Positions 1-7,097 of a DNA stretch of 10,445 bases are shown here, piece by piece (the stretch's first letter is position 1; every line of letters begins with the position of its first letter). A program made the position numbers and the translations under genes. Below the pieces are notes generated by a model that was not told the DNA's origin, ran no database searches, and saw only the letters and a list, made by a program, of their open reading frames with translations. Origin of the DNA: CAZCCV01 sp964497515 (GTDB taxonomy: Bacteria > Armatimonadota > UBA5829 > DTLH01); assembly GCA_964497515.1 (NCBI GenBank), contig CAZCCV010000053.1:1-10445 (forward strand). Direction: 5' to 3'.

Positions 1-36
1 ATGGGGACATTATCCCACGGCAGTTATGGGGGACAT
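1..36. repeat. Tandem GGGGACA-type repeat, possible insertion-sequence edge
   Basis: Two near-identical units begin ATGGGGACAT (1-10) and ATGGGGGACAT (26-36), 25 bases apart. An inverted partner, TGTGTCCCC, lies at 131-139. Clusters of GTCCCC/GGGGAC motifs are common at the ends of some insertion sequences, so this could be the terminus of an element lying to the left of the window. No transposase is visible, the outer boundary is off the window, and no target duplication can be checked. The interpretation is inference; only the repeats are seen. Confidence 0.3.
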
Positions 37-90
37 AGTCGCTCTGCATATACAGTGAATTCCTCGTAGTTTACGTACATTACTACCTGC

Positions 91-99
91 TGGTATAAT
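91..99 (+). promoter_or_regulatory. Extended -10 promoter upstream of the small membrane protein and glycosyltransferase
   Basis: TGGTATAAT fits the extended -10 pattern TGnTATAAT exactly, with the hexamer at 94-99. A -35 box at 17-base spacing would be TTACGT (71-76), which is poor, but extended -10 promoters do not need a good -35. Transcription would start near 106 and give a leader of about 70 bases to the GTG at 175. The promoter would serve both plus-strand genes that follow. Confidence 0.55.
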
Positions 100-174
100 T
101 GCGTACCATCGGAGAGGACGCAAACTCGCTTGTGTCCCCACATCCCATCCGATTTATTGGTCAGAGGTCAGATT

Positions 175-609
175 GTGAGATGCTTGACACCACTTTTTCT
201 CATACTGATCATCGCTCTAGTTGCGCTGACTGGGTATAACTATTGGCGGACGGATCAACTGTCAGACGAACTTGCTCAACTGAAGAATGCGGCAGGTTTC
301 GACGCCAGCAATAGCATAACGGGCGATGACGAAGTCGCAATTGCACTTGAGCAGGCGTCTCTTTACTCCAAACGTGCCAAAACGCTGTTAGAGAAAGGCA
401 AGACCGAGGCTGCAAAAGCTGAACTGAACAAGTGTATCAGTGAGCTTAATAAGGCATCTCAGCTTATGAAGGATAAGACGGGAGTCAATGCCCGTGAGAT
501 CGGTGAGGCTCTCTCTACTCTCAAAAAGCAGGCCGATGGTGTATGGAAGTCACTGTCGGAAGACACCGGCCGAACTAAGAACGCACGCCCGAAAGCAGCC
601 GATCGTTAG
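175..609 (+). CDS. Small membrane-anchored helical protein, function unknown
   Basis: I do not recognise a family. The 144-residue product starts with a short basic residue pair and one hydrophobic segment (about 5-20), which is either a signal anchor or an uncleaved signal. Residues 24-38 look helical. Residues 53-128 are rich in Ala, Lys, Glu and Leu, as in a helical hairpin or coiled coil, and the C-terminal tail is basic. It is most likely a single-pass protein with its helical domain outside the membrane. I chose GTG at 175 because AGAGG (163-167) lies 7 bases upstream and the hydrophobic segment then starts directly. An in-frame TTG at 130 has a stronger GGAGAGG (111-117), but at 12 bases; it would add 15 residues that look unlike a signal. 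The glycosyltransferase gene begins 27 bases downstream, so the two are probably cotranscribed. Confidence 0.7.
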   Translation: MRCLTPLFLILIIALVALTGYNYWRTDQLSDELAQLKNAAGFDASNSITGDDEVAIALEQASLYSKRAKTLLEKGKTEAAKAELNKCISELNKASQLMKDKTGVNAREIGEALSTLKKQADGVWKSLSEDTGRTKNARPKAADR

Positions 610-636
610 TTCGAAAATGCGAATGGAGATTACAGG

Positions 637-1284
637 TTGAAAGTCGCAGCCATAGTGCCCGCATACAACGAGGCAGAGCGCCTGAACTGTGTGCTGGAAG
701 CATTGCGTTCCGCCAACCTTATCGACGAGACAATTGTCGTTAACGATGGTTCATACGACGACACCTATGCGGTCGCCAGCCAATGCTCATGGGTGCGCCC
801 TTTGAACCTCGAAAAGAACAGGGGCAAGGGTAGTGCGATGCGCGCAGGAGCTGAAGCCACAGACGCCGACATTGTGCTATTTCTCGATGCGGATCTTCTC
901 GGTATAACAGGCGACCAGATCGACTCGTTGGTTACACCAGTGATCGATGGGCAGATGGATATGTGCATAGGCATTTTCTGCGGTGGCCGAAAACTGACTG
1001 ATTGGGCTCAGGTTATTGCGCCATTCATCTCTGGGCAACGTGCTCTAAAACGCGAAGTATTCCTGCAAATGCCTGAAATGAACGGAGTCCGGTCGGGCGT
1101 CGAAGTCGCCATAACCAGATATTTCAGATCCAAAGGAATGAAGATAGGCACTGTCCCCCTGGCAGGCTGTACCCACTTCATGAAAGAAGAAAAAATGGGG
1201 TGGGTTCGCGGCTCCGCGGCCAGGCTGCGGATGTACTATGACATTGTCAAAACCACATTTGCCGGGAGCCGGTTTGTGAAGTAG
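637..1284 (+). CDS. Family 2 glycosyltransferase, GT-A fold
   Basis: This is a cytosolic enzyme that would transfer a sugar from a nucleotide-sugar donor. The 215-residue protein shows the GT2 landmarks in order: VPAYNEAERL at 7-16, ETIVVNDGSYDDT at 31-43 (nucleotide-binding Asp), NRGKGSAMRAG at 61-71, and the metal-binding DAD at 84-86 within LFLDADL. An acceptor-side stretch SGQRALKRE is at 132-140. The family's C-terminal part resembles dolichol-phosphate mannose synthase or glucosyl-3-phosphoglycerate synthase types. No membrane segment is seen, so it is either soluble or a peripheral enzyme. Acceptor and donor cannot be told. The start is TTG, supported by GGAG at 625-628 with 8 bases spacing. 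It sits downstream of the small membrane protein and converges with the GGDEF sensor gene, with 14 bases between the stop codons. Confidence 0.88.
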   Translation: MKVAAIVPAYNEAERLNCVLEALRSANLIDETIVVNDGSYDDTYAVASQCSWVRPLNLEKNRGKGSAMRAGAEATDADIVLFLDADLLGITGDQIDSLVTPVIDGQMDMCIGIFCGGRKLTDWAQVIAPFISGQRALKREVFLQMPEMNGVRSGVEVAITRYFRSKGMKIGTVPLAGCTHFMKEEKMGWVRGSAARLRMYYDIVKTTFAGSRFVK

Positions 1285-1298
1285 TCTGCAAGAGAAGG

Positions 1299-3167
1299 CT
1301 ACGCTGCCTCATCAGACTGATCAGCCTCATCAAGCACCTGCAACGCTACTTTGACCACCTCTGGGTCGAACTGCGTCGAAGCGCCGGATAGAAGCTCTCG
1401 TCGTGCCTGAGCTGACGTCATCTTTGGCCTGTGAGGCCGCTCGATGATCATCGCCTGATAAGCGTCCGCTACTGCAATAATCCGTGCAGGCAAAGGTATG
1501 TCAATACCACTCAGCATAGACGGATACCCTGTACCATCAAACCTTTCGTGGTGGTGCATTATCGCCGGCAGAATCACTGCAAGATGCGGCGCCTTCTGGA
1601 CAATGCTGTGTCCAAGACTCGGATGTGTCGCAACAATAGACATCTCCTGCTTGGTGAGCTTTCTGGTTTTCATTAAGATGCTATCGGGGATAGCAATCTG
1701 ACCTACATCCCGCATTAGCGATGCAAGGTGAATGCTCATACACTCGGATTCTGACATATGGAACTTCTTGGCAATTGCCGAAGACATCTGTGCCACCGCG
1801 TGTGAGTGTCCCGACGGCAGTCTGAGCTTTGCGTCTACAGCCTCTGCCAGAGCCTCTATTGTAGGTAGATCGTAGGCGTTTAAGAGCACATACAGCTTGT
1901 ATGGGTCGGCTTGTGGTATTCCAGGGCTGTTAATATCGTAAGCCGAAACCCGGTTACGCCCCTGTGCTTTTGCCTGGTAGAGGGCAATGTCGGCGGCCAG
2001 AATAAGGGTTGTTCTATCGGCGCAATGGCTCGGATACTCGGCACAGCCAATACTCACTGTCAACTGGATTTCGTTTCCATCGCGTCCAGTGAACTTGTGG
2101 TTTGCGACCGATTCGCGGATGCGTTCTGCTGTAGCTAGCGCATCGTCTAAACTGGTCTCCGGCAGGACAATGGCAAACTCTTCGCCTCCGTATCTTGCAG
2201 CGACGTCAGAGCCTCGTATCGACTGAATCAGTATTTGCCCCAAATCTCTCAATGCAGTATCACCCGCCGGGTGCCCTTGCTCGTCGTTGAATGTTTTGAA
2301 AAAGTCGATGTCCAGCATCAACAGCGACAACGAATGGCCATAGCGGGCAGCGCGGTTGACCTCTTCAGAGAGCCATTCCTGGAAGTATCGGTGATTGTGG
2401 AGCCTTGTGAGACTGTCGGTGTTTGCACGTTCCACCAATTGTCGGTAGCTTTCTTCGAGGCTTGCCACCATCTGGTTGAAAGACTCGGAGAGAGCTCCCA
2501 TCTCTTCCCATGCCCCCGGTGATACACGGTAGCTTAGGTCTCCCGCTGCCACCGCCCGAGCTCCGACAATGAGTGATTGTACGCCGCGCGACATTGTCTT
2601 TGCCATGGTCATAGCCAAGAACAAGCCGGCCGCTAGCCCTATGCAAATACTGAACAGAACTCGCGCTTGCACCTCATTTACTGACTGTTTGATCCTGTCC
2701 GTGCTAAAACCTGCCGTAAACGTGCCTTTTTCCCCGTTTCCGAGTGATATGGGAATTGAGACAGAGTGCACACTGTCTGGAGCGGGACTATAACCTACGA
2801 GCTTGCGCACCACAATCCACCAACGGATTCCCGTGGGAGCGTGTGTGTTCTTTGTGGTCTTTGAACTGGCGAATAGTGTATCACCTTCGCTGTCGGATAC
2901 GGTTACATAAACCAAGTCTGAACCGGAGGTTTTCATATGTGACAAAACGCTTTCGGCAGACTCAGATTTGGCGTCTGCCGCTAGGTTCTTGGCATTTACC
3001 GCCAATGAGTGCGCGTGCGATTCGAAGGTTGATGTGTACTGGCGCATGGTTTCTGCTCGGTACTCTCGCATTGCCACGTGCCCAACACCAAGGATCACCA
3101 CAAAAACTGTTCCAAATATGAGCGCACACAGGCGTGCTTCTAGGGATACCCCGGTTCGCTTTGCCAT
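1299..3167 (-). CDS. Membrane sensor: HAMP-GGDEF with a degenerate HD-GYP domain
   Basis: This is a probable membrane-bound diguanylate cyclase (2 GTP to c-di-GMP). The 622-residue protein has a first membrane segment at about 12-33, an extracytoplasmic sensing region to about 165, a second segment at about 169-188 and a HAMP linker at about 189-243. The GGDEF domain (about 250-412) looks complete: DSLTRLHN at 251-258, metal-binding DID near 286-288, active-site GGEEF at 327-331, and an RxxD inhibitory site at 318-321 that would allow product feedback. The HD-GYP domain (about 428-615) keeps H454, HHHE at 538-541 and GYP at 547-549. The usual HDxGK reads RDVGQ (486-490), so the HD histidine is Arg and the lysine is Gln; the usual VADxxDA reads VADAYQA, with Gln at 571. 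Phosphodiesterase activity is therefore unlikely. I chose ATG at 3167 because GGAGG (3177-3173) is 5 bases upstream; a GTG at 3173 overlaps that site. Confidence 0.93.
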   Translation of the reverse strand: MAKRTGVSLEARLCALIFGTVFVVILGVGHVAMREYRAETMRQYTSTFESHAHSLAVNAKNLAADAKSESAESVLSHMKTSGSDLVYVTVSDSEGDTLFASSKTTKNTHAPTGIRWWIVVRKLVGYSPAPDSVHSVSIPISLGNGEKGTFTAGFSTDRIKQSVNEVQARVLFSICIGLAAGLFLAMTMAKTMSRGVQSLIVGARAVAAGDLSYRVSPGAWEEMGALSESFNQMVASLEESYRQLVERANTDSLTRLHNHRYFQEWLSEEVNRAARYGHSLSLLMLDIDFFKTFNDEQGHPAGDTALRDLGQILIQSIRGSDVAARYGGEEFAIVLPETSLDDALATAERIRESVANHKFTGRDGNEIQLTVSIGCAEYPSHCADRTTLILAADIALYQAKAQGRNRVSAYDINSPGIPQADPYKLYVLLNAYDLPTIEALAEAVDAKLRLPSGHSHAVAQMSSAIAKKFHMSESECMSIHLASLMRDVGQIAIPDSILMKTRKLTKQEMSIVATHPSLGHSIVQKAPHLAVILPAIMHHHERFDGTGYPSMLSGIDIPLPARIIAVADAYQAMIIERPHRPKMTSAQARRELLSGASTQFDPEVVKVALQVLDEADQSDEAA

Positions 3168-3376
3168 CAACACCTCCAGTCGTTGTCACGGCCATTATTG
3201 GATTATCGGTAGTCTGTGGTACGCTCAGCAGGTTCAATGAGCCCCTTTTTGAGAGTGAAATCCATACCATTAGCAGTGGGAGGAGTAAGCAACTCGATTG
3301 GTGTAGTAGTCATACGGATATATGGCTCACAATAAAGAAAGACTGTTCTAGTCAATGTGGACGAAAGGACGAGGAT
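3168..3376. other. Divergent intergenic region between the GGDEF sensor and the DUF2721 gene
   Basis: This stretch must hold the start signals of two divergent genes. On the minus strand GGAGG at 3177-3173 is the sensor's ribosome site. On the plus strand AAAGGA at 3364-3369 serves the DUF2721 gene. I see no convincing -35/-10 pair: candidates such as TTGGTG (3298-3303) with a poor TATGGC, and GATAAT on the minus strand with a poor -35, do not stand out from chance. Confidence 0.4.
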
Positions 3377-3892
3377 TTGCCAAACGAAAATATCAACGAG
3401 GTAGTTCGGGTTGCACAAGCAATCAACGGGATGCTTGCCCCGGCGATTATGATTAGCGCAGCAGCACTTATGATTCTTGCACTACAAGCCAAGTATTCGC
3501 AGCTAATTGACAGGTTGCGTGCTCTGAACGACAATCGAAGATCACTCAGAAACGCCCCAAACGCTTCTCAGCAGCGTATGTCGAATGTAGTCGACCAGAT
3601 CGAGATTATTCTCCAACGCGCGAGACTGATAAGAAATTCGATAGCAAGTCTGTACTTTGCTATCGCCCTGTTTGTGTTGTCATCAATTTTAATTGGGCTG
3701 AGGCTAATTCTTGCCGAGGTGTCATTCAGCGCCTCTTTCATTGTGGGTACATCACTCGTGCTCTTTATGATCGGAATGGTGTTTGTGCTGTCGGGAGTCT
3801 TGTACGCATTCCACGATATTACCCGAGCGTTTGTGGTCGCACGAATTGAAGTGCGGGGTGTGAAGGAACTCGAAAACCTTCATACCGAGTAA
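3377..3892 (+). CDS. DUF2721-type integral membrane protein
   Basis: This is a 171-residue membrane protein of unknown function. The N-terminal segment APAIMISAAALMILAL (about 21-36), followed by a conserved-looking DRLRALN at 45-51, matches the usual DUF2721 pattern of a PAILISA membrane helix and then a DRIRAL stretch. Two further membrane helices lie at about 91-113 and 119-145, separated from the first by a charged cytosolic helical loop. The C-terminus is charged. TTG at 3377 is chosen because AAAGGA (3364-3369) lies 7 bases upstream. An open frame continues further upstream, but that part overlaps the divergent sensor gene and does not look like protein of this family. It is apparently a single-gene unit, convergent with the Hpt gene with 20 bases between the stop codons. 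No role in the signalling network can be read from sequence. Confidence 0.8.
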   Translation: MPNENINEVVRVAQAINGMLAPAIMISAAALMILALQAKYSQLIDRLRALNDNRRSLRNAPNASQQRMSNVVDQIEIILQRARLIRNSIASLYFAIALFVLSSILIGLRLILAEVSFSASFIVGTSLVLFMIGMVFVLSGVLYAFHDITRAFVVARIEVRGVKELENLHTE

Positions 3893-3912
3893 GCTATTTT
3901 ACAAAGCATACT

Positions 3913-4269
3913 TTAGGGTTTCGCGTTTTTGAATATTCGTTGCAGCCGACGATACTGCCCGCGAAGTGCAACTAGCGCTACGTTAGCTACGGGGGAGTCG
4001 TCGTCGCGTCTAAGCCTCAGGCAGTCCAGCATGGTGCGGGCTGTATCTGTGATGGCCTGAAATCCATAAGAAGCCCCTGAGCCAACAAGATTGTGCAGCA
4101 GCATTCGCAGCTCGTGCTCGTGCAGGTGGCTGTCGGGGCTCCTTTTAAGGCCAGTTATCGCACTGTCGAGTGCAGCTAGCTTCTGCTGTGCTCCTGCGAG
4201 ATAGACTTTCCTCGCCTCGTGCAGCCACTGTGTATTTCCCTTGCTTTTGTCGAAAAGGGAATCATTCAT
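3913..4269 (-). CDS. Hpt phosphotransfer protein
   Basis: This small cytosolic protein (118 residues) would carry a phosphoryl group on histidine between receiver domains. The core motif LLHNLVGSGASYGF (57-70) matches the Hpt pattern HxLKGxxxxxG, with H59 as the likely phosphorylated residue, although the usual Lys after the Leu is Val. Flanking segments are helical, and the length equals one Hpt domain. ATG at 4269 overlaps the end of the histidine kinase gene by 8 bases. GAGGAA lies about 10 bases upstream, inside the kinase gene, so translation is probably coupled. An upstream TTG in frame at 4308 would lie further inside the kinase gene and is unlikely. As the last gene of the operon it is the natural partner of the kinase and of the two receivers upstream. 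Confidence 0.8.
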   Translation of the reverse strand: MNDSLFDKSKGNTQWLHEARKVYLAGAQQKLAALDSAITGLKRSPDSHLHEHELRMLLHNLVGSGASYGFQAITDTARTMLDCLRLRRDDDSPVANVALVALRGQYRRLQRIFKNAKP

Positions 4270-5875
4270 CGAGCAACAATTCCTCATCGCCGGGAATCGG
4301 CAAAACAAAGCTGAGAGTACTACCTCTTCCTAGCTCACTTCTGACCATCATTTGCCCACCGTGTTGCTCCACAATTCCTTTGCTTATCGCGAGTCCCAGC
4401 CCCGAGCTTCTACATCCGGTCTGTTCCCGTCCGGCAATCTGATAGAACTTCTCAAATACTCTCTTCTGTTCTTTTGGCGGTATTCCAGGGCCACGATCGC
4501 TCACGCTCACACGCACTGTTCCGCGATCAAATCTTACCGTTATTTCTACAGATGAATTCTCTGGAGAGAATCGGATTGCGTTGGATAGAAGGTTAGTTAC
4601 AACCTGTTCTATCCTGTCGCCATCACCAACTACCTCCGGAGGCTCCCCGATCACTTTTGTAACCAGTTTAACCTGTCGTTCTTCTGCGTAGTGTTGCATT
4701 TGTTTAACGGCGCTCAACACACGTTCCTGCACAGAGACTATATCCATTTCAAGACCGAGATGTCCCGACTTCATACGCGCTATATCCAACATATCGTCGA
4801 CCAGCCGTATCAGCTTTTTACAGTGACACTCGGCTATGCTCATCATATCTTTAAGCGTGCTGTCAATCTCTCCTGACGACCCGTCCAGTATCAAGCCGAT
4901 CGATCCGTTCAGTGCGGTAAGCGGCGTTCTGAGCTCGTGTGCTACCATCGAAAGAAACTCGGTTTTCGCGGTCTCCAATTCAACGATATCGGTTATGTCC
5001 TGCATTAGAGTGGCAACACCAGCGAAGGTTCCGTCTTTTAGGAAAACCGGTCGCATGTTTATTCTTGCAGTTTTGTTGCCGGGCAGTTGTACGTTTTGCT
5101 CCCAGTACACTCCTGTGTCAGGCTTAGAGCGTGCGAGTTGTTTTAATACAAAGTTGACTTCTTTTCGGTGCGGCTCCCGATGGATGTCGACAATATTCAT
5201 CCCAATAAATCGCGTTGCTCCGTCACCTACGATTCTCTCGGCGGCCGAATTGATCATTGTTATATTGCCTTGGGCATCGGAGACAACTACACCGTCTCCA
5301 AGTTGAGATAGCACCGTTTCGATGTGTGTCTTCTGTTGTTCAAGCTCTCGAAAAGCAGAATGGGCTCGCTGATTCAATTCGATTCGGCCGATTGCTGCTG
5401 CTCCGTGGCGGACGATAGTCTCTATCAGTTTTGCGTCGGCCGCTGAGAAAGCACCGCCGATTCGGTTTCCAATTACCAGCAGCCCGTAGGGCTTTTCATC
5501 AGATCCGATTGCAGCAGTAAGGGCGTTTTGGAGTCCGCGACCAGCCATAATCTCGTCCGGTGCTGTTGTATCAGATGCATCTGAGAGAATAAGTGGGCTT
5601 TTCGAAGACTCAATCAGGTCCAGCAGATTTGCAGAAATCGCAACTCGAACATCAGCAAATCGATCAGCCAGTGCGCCTAGATGGTGGGTGAAGTGAATCT
5701 CATTAGCTTCCCAGTCGATCTTTCCGAATACAGTAATCTCACATTCCACCGCTGCAGATGTGCATTCCACTATCATCGTAAGCGCTTCCGATACAGAAGG
5801 CACTCTCGTCATACCGGAATCGATATGAAGCAGATTGTGTATTAAAGCAAGGGGCTGGTCGACTGGATTATTCAC
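4262..5875 (-). CDS. Soluble GAF-PAS sensor histidine kinase
   Basis: This is a cytosolic sensor kinase of 537 residues that would autophosphorylate on histidine. Domains in order are GAF-like (about 25-168), a short coiled linker (170-190), PAS (about 185-300, with the typical DGVVVSDAQGNITMINSAAE stretch), HisKA (about 303-370, VAHELRTPL with H313) and HATPase_c (about 415-528). The ATPase boxes are all present: N box around N428-N432, G1 DRGPGIP at 460-466, F box FEKFYQ at 474-479, and G2 SSGLGLAI at 490-497. It has no membrane segment and no fused receiver, so the phosphoryl acceptor must be a separate protein. I chose GTG at 5875, which follows the receiver gene's stop after 4 bases; its ribosome site is weak, so it is probably coupled. 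The frame extends upstream inside the receiver gene, but that part lacks GAF character. A later in-frame ATG near residue 22 is the alternative. Confidence 0.92.
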   Translation of the reverse strand: MNNPVDQPLALIHNLLHIDSGMTRVPSVSEALTMIVECTSAAVECEITVFGKIDWEANEIHFTHHLGALADRFADVRVAISANLLDLIESSKSPLILSDASDTTAPDEIMAGRGLQNALTAAIGSDEKPYGLLVIGNRIGGAFSAADAKLIETIVRHGAAAIGRIELNQRAHSAFRELEQQKTHIETVLSQLGDGVVVSDAQGNITMINSAAERIVGDGATRFIGMNIVDIHREPHRKEVNFVLKQLARSKPDTGVYWEQNVQLPGNKTARINMRPVFLKDGTFAGVATLMQDITDIVELETAKTEFLSMVAHELRTPLTALNGSIGLILDGSSGEIDSTLKDMMSIAECHCKKLIRLVDDMLDIARMKSGHLGLEMDIVSVQERVLSAVKQMQHYAEERQVKLVTKVIGEPPEVVGDGDRIEQVVTNLLSNAIRFSPENSSVEITVRFDRGTVRVSVSDRGPGIPPKEQKRVFEKFYQIAGREQTGCRSSGLGLAISKGIVEQHGGQMMVRSELGRGSTLSFVLPIPGDEELLLDE

Positions 5876-5879
5876 TGTT

Positions 5880-6260
5880 CTAATCTTTACCGATAAGGTT
5901 TTCAATCTGTGCGGCCAACTGTAGGGGATCAAAAGGTTTTGCGATAACCCCACAAGCGCCGGATTTGATTGCTCTATCTATCTCATTTCTATCGGTTTTC
6001 GCCGTGAGAAATATTACAGGTATGTGCTTGGTGGAAGAATCTTTTTTGATTCTCTGGCAGGCCGCGTAACCGTTCATTTTGGGTAGCAACGCGTCTATCA
6101 ATATTACGTCTGGCTTCTGCTCTTTTGCTATATCAATTCCTTGAGCTCCGTCGCACGCTACAATAGGATCAAAACTGCCTGTGTGCTCCAGGCATTTGGA
6201 CAGGATCAATCGGATGTCAGGCTCGTCTTCGATTATGAGAACACGCTTTGGTCTTGTCAC
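5880..6260 (-). CDS. Stand-alone receiver domain protein
   Basis: This cytosolic protein of 126 residues is a single receiver domain with no output domain. All catalytic residues are visible: acidic pair E11-D12, phosphoacceptor D56 in VILIDALLP, T86 in VIFLTAK and K108 in AKPFDP. Such proteins act as phosphate shuttles (like Spo0F) or as allosteric switches of a partner. I chose GTG at 6260 because AGGAG, which overlaps the stop codon of the upstream gene, lies 7 bases before it. An earlier TTG would overlap the upstream gene and add 11 residues not typical of a receiver. It lies 10 bases after the OmpR-type regulator gene and 4 bases before the histidine kinase gene, which points to a role in the same relay. 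Confidence 0.92.
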   Translation of the reverse strand: MTRPKRVLIIEDEPDIRLILSKCLEHTGSFDPIVACDGAQGIDIAKEQKPDVILIDALLPKMNGYAACQRIKKDSSTKHIPVIFLTAKTDRNEIDRAIKSGACGVIAKPFDPLQLAAQIENLIGKD

Positions 6261-6270
6261 CCTTTTGCTC

Positions 6271-6966
6271 CTAGCCGGGCATCTTGTATCCAAGACCGGG
6301 GACTGTAACTATGTAACGAGGATCTGCCGGATTATCTTCGATTTTCTTGCGCAGCCTTCCAATGTGAACATCAACGGTGCGTGTGTAGATGCCATCAGCG
6401 TGGAACCCCCATACGCGGTCGAGCAGTTGGTCTCGCGTAAACACCTGATCCGGGAATTCAGAGAGCGCCTGCAGAAGTCGAAACTGCAAAGCAGTCAACT
6501 GTATCAGTTCGCCAGCCTTTCGAACTTCGCACGCGGTTAGATCGAGCTGAAGGTCGCGGATTGCTATGATCGAACGAGTCCGCTTGCGTTCGGCATACAC
6601 GGTTTCGCGTCTCATCATAGCCTCAACGCGCGCGACCAATTCAGGCGCGCGAAACGGTTTTACAATATAGTTGTCGGCGCCTATCCCCAGACCAAGCACT
6701 ACATCGGTCTCTTCGCCACGAACAGAGAGGAACAAGATGGGAACCACACTGCTGCGTCTGATTTCCTGACAGACTTCCAGCCCATCTCTATCGGGGAGTT
6801 CGATGTCCAGAATAACGAGGTCGGGTCTTTCAGTGTTGCAAATCGCCACACCATCCGACCCATTCGATGCCGTGATTACATCGTATCCGCGTGCTTTGAT
6901 GGCACCCGAAACAAGTAACAGGATGTCGTCATCGTCATCGACGATCAGAATCTTTCCTTTGCGCAA
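6271..6966 (-). CDS. OmpR/PhoB-family response regulator
   Basis: This is a DNA-binding transcription regulator of 231 residues. The receiver (about 3-118) has the acidic cluster D10-D13, phosphoacceptor D54 in VILDIELP, S81 at the usual Thr/Ser position and K103 in VKPF. The winged-helix output domain (about 132-230) has LTALQFRLLQAL at 157-168, FTRDQLLDRVWG at 176-187, the recognition helix TRTVDVHIGRLRKKI at 195-209 and the closing wing YIVTVPGLGYKM. The start is TTG at 6966, with GGAGGT 8 bases upstream; no nearby ATG fits. It is the first gene of the receiver-kinase-Hpt operon and probably the output of the relay. The promoter and repeats at 7006-7094 lie immediately upstream and may be an autoregulatory site. 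Confidence 0.95.
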   Translation of the reverse strand: MRKGKILIVDDDDDILLLVSGAIKARGYDVITASNGSDGVAICNTERPDLVILDIELPDRDGLEVCQEIRRSSVVPILFLSVRGEETDVVLGLGIGADNYIVKPFRAPELVARVEAMMRRETVYAERKRTRSIIAIRDLQLDLTACEVRKAGELIQLTALQFRLLQALSEFPDQVFTRDQLLDRVWGFHADGIYTRTVDVHIGRLRKKIEDNPADPRYIVTVPGLGYKMPG

Positions 6967-7005
6967 TGGAGCCTACCTCCGCCAGTCGTTTTGGCTCTCG
7001 TCGCA

Positions 7006-7063
7006 GTGTGCTTACTTGCACTCTTGGTGATCACTTATAGTCCCGCTCGTGTGAATCCTGCAC
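7006..7063 (-). promoter_or_regulatory. Pair of GTGCA-N5/6-CACAC operator-like repeats
   Basis: Read on the minus strand, GTGCA and CACAC occur five bases apart at 7063-7049 and six bases apart at 7021-7006. The copies are 42 bases apart, about four helical turns. Each is a partial dyad; the second contains a perfect GTGC-N6-GCAC. One overlaps the predicted transcription start of the promoter just upstream, and the other lies in the leader. That position suits a repressor or an autoregulator. Which protein binds is unknown. Confidence 0.35.
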
Positions 7064-7066
7064 AAT

Positions 7067-7094
7067 TTTATACCGAGGTGCGAATTTGTGTCGA
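7067..7094 (-). promoter_or_regulatory. Promoter of the response regulator-kinase-Hpt operon
   Basis: On the minus strand TCGACA (7094-7089) and TATAAA (7072-7067) are separated by 16 bases. Each matches the sigma-70 consensus at five of six positions. Transcription would start near 7060 and leave a leader of about 94 bases before the TTG at 6966. The -35 box lies a few bases beyond the galactokinase stop codon, so the signalling operon can be expressed independently of that gene, although read-through is also possible because no terminator is seen. Confidence 0.6.
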
Positions 7095-7097
7095 GGA

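Noticed and set aside
1..69. ATG-initiated short open frame at the window edge
   Set aside because: Only 22 codons, no ribosome site visible, and it overlaps the repeat units; it could equally be the tail of a gene cut by the window, but nothing supports that.
184..212. TTGACA with a TACTGAT downstream, resembling a promoter
   Set aside because: It lies inside the coding region of the small membrane protein and the spacing to any -10 is wrong (13 bases to TACTGA, GATCAT at 17).
1283..1318. AGTCTG and CAGACT inverted repeat between the convergent glycosyltransferase and sensor genes
   Set aside because: Six-base arms separated by 24 bases and no T-run; too weak to call a terminator.
2744..3121. 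Plus-strand open frame of 125 codons inside the GGDEF sensor gene
   Set aside because: It is antisense to a well-supported sensor domain, has no family features and no ribosome site.
4836..5306. Plus-strand open frame of 156 codons inside the histidine kinase gene
   Set aside because: It is antisense to the PAS and HisKA regions with all kinase motifs intact; the composition is that of a shadow frame.
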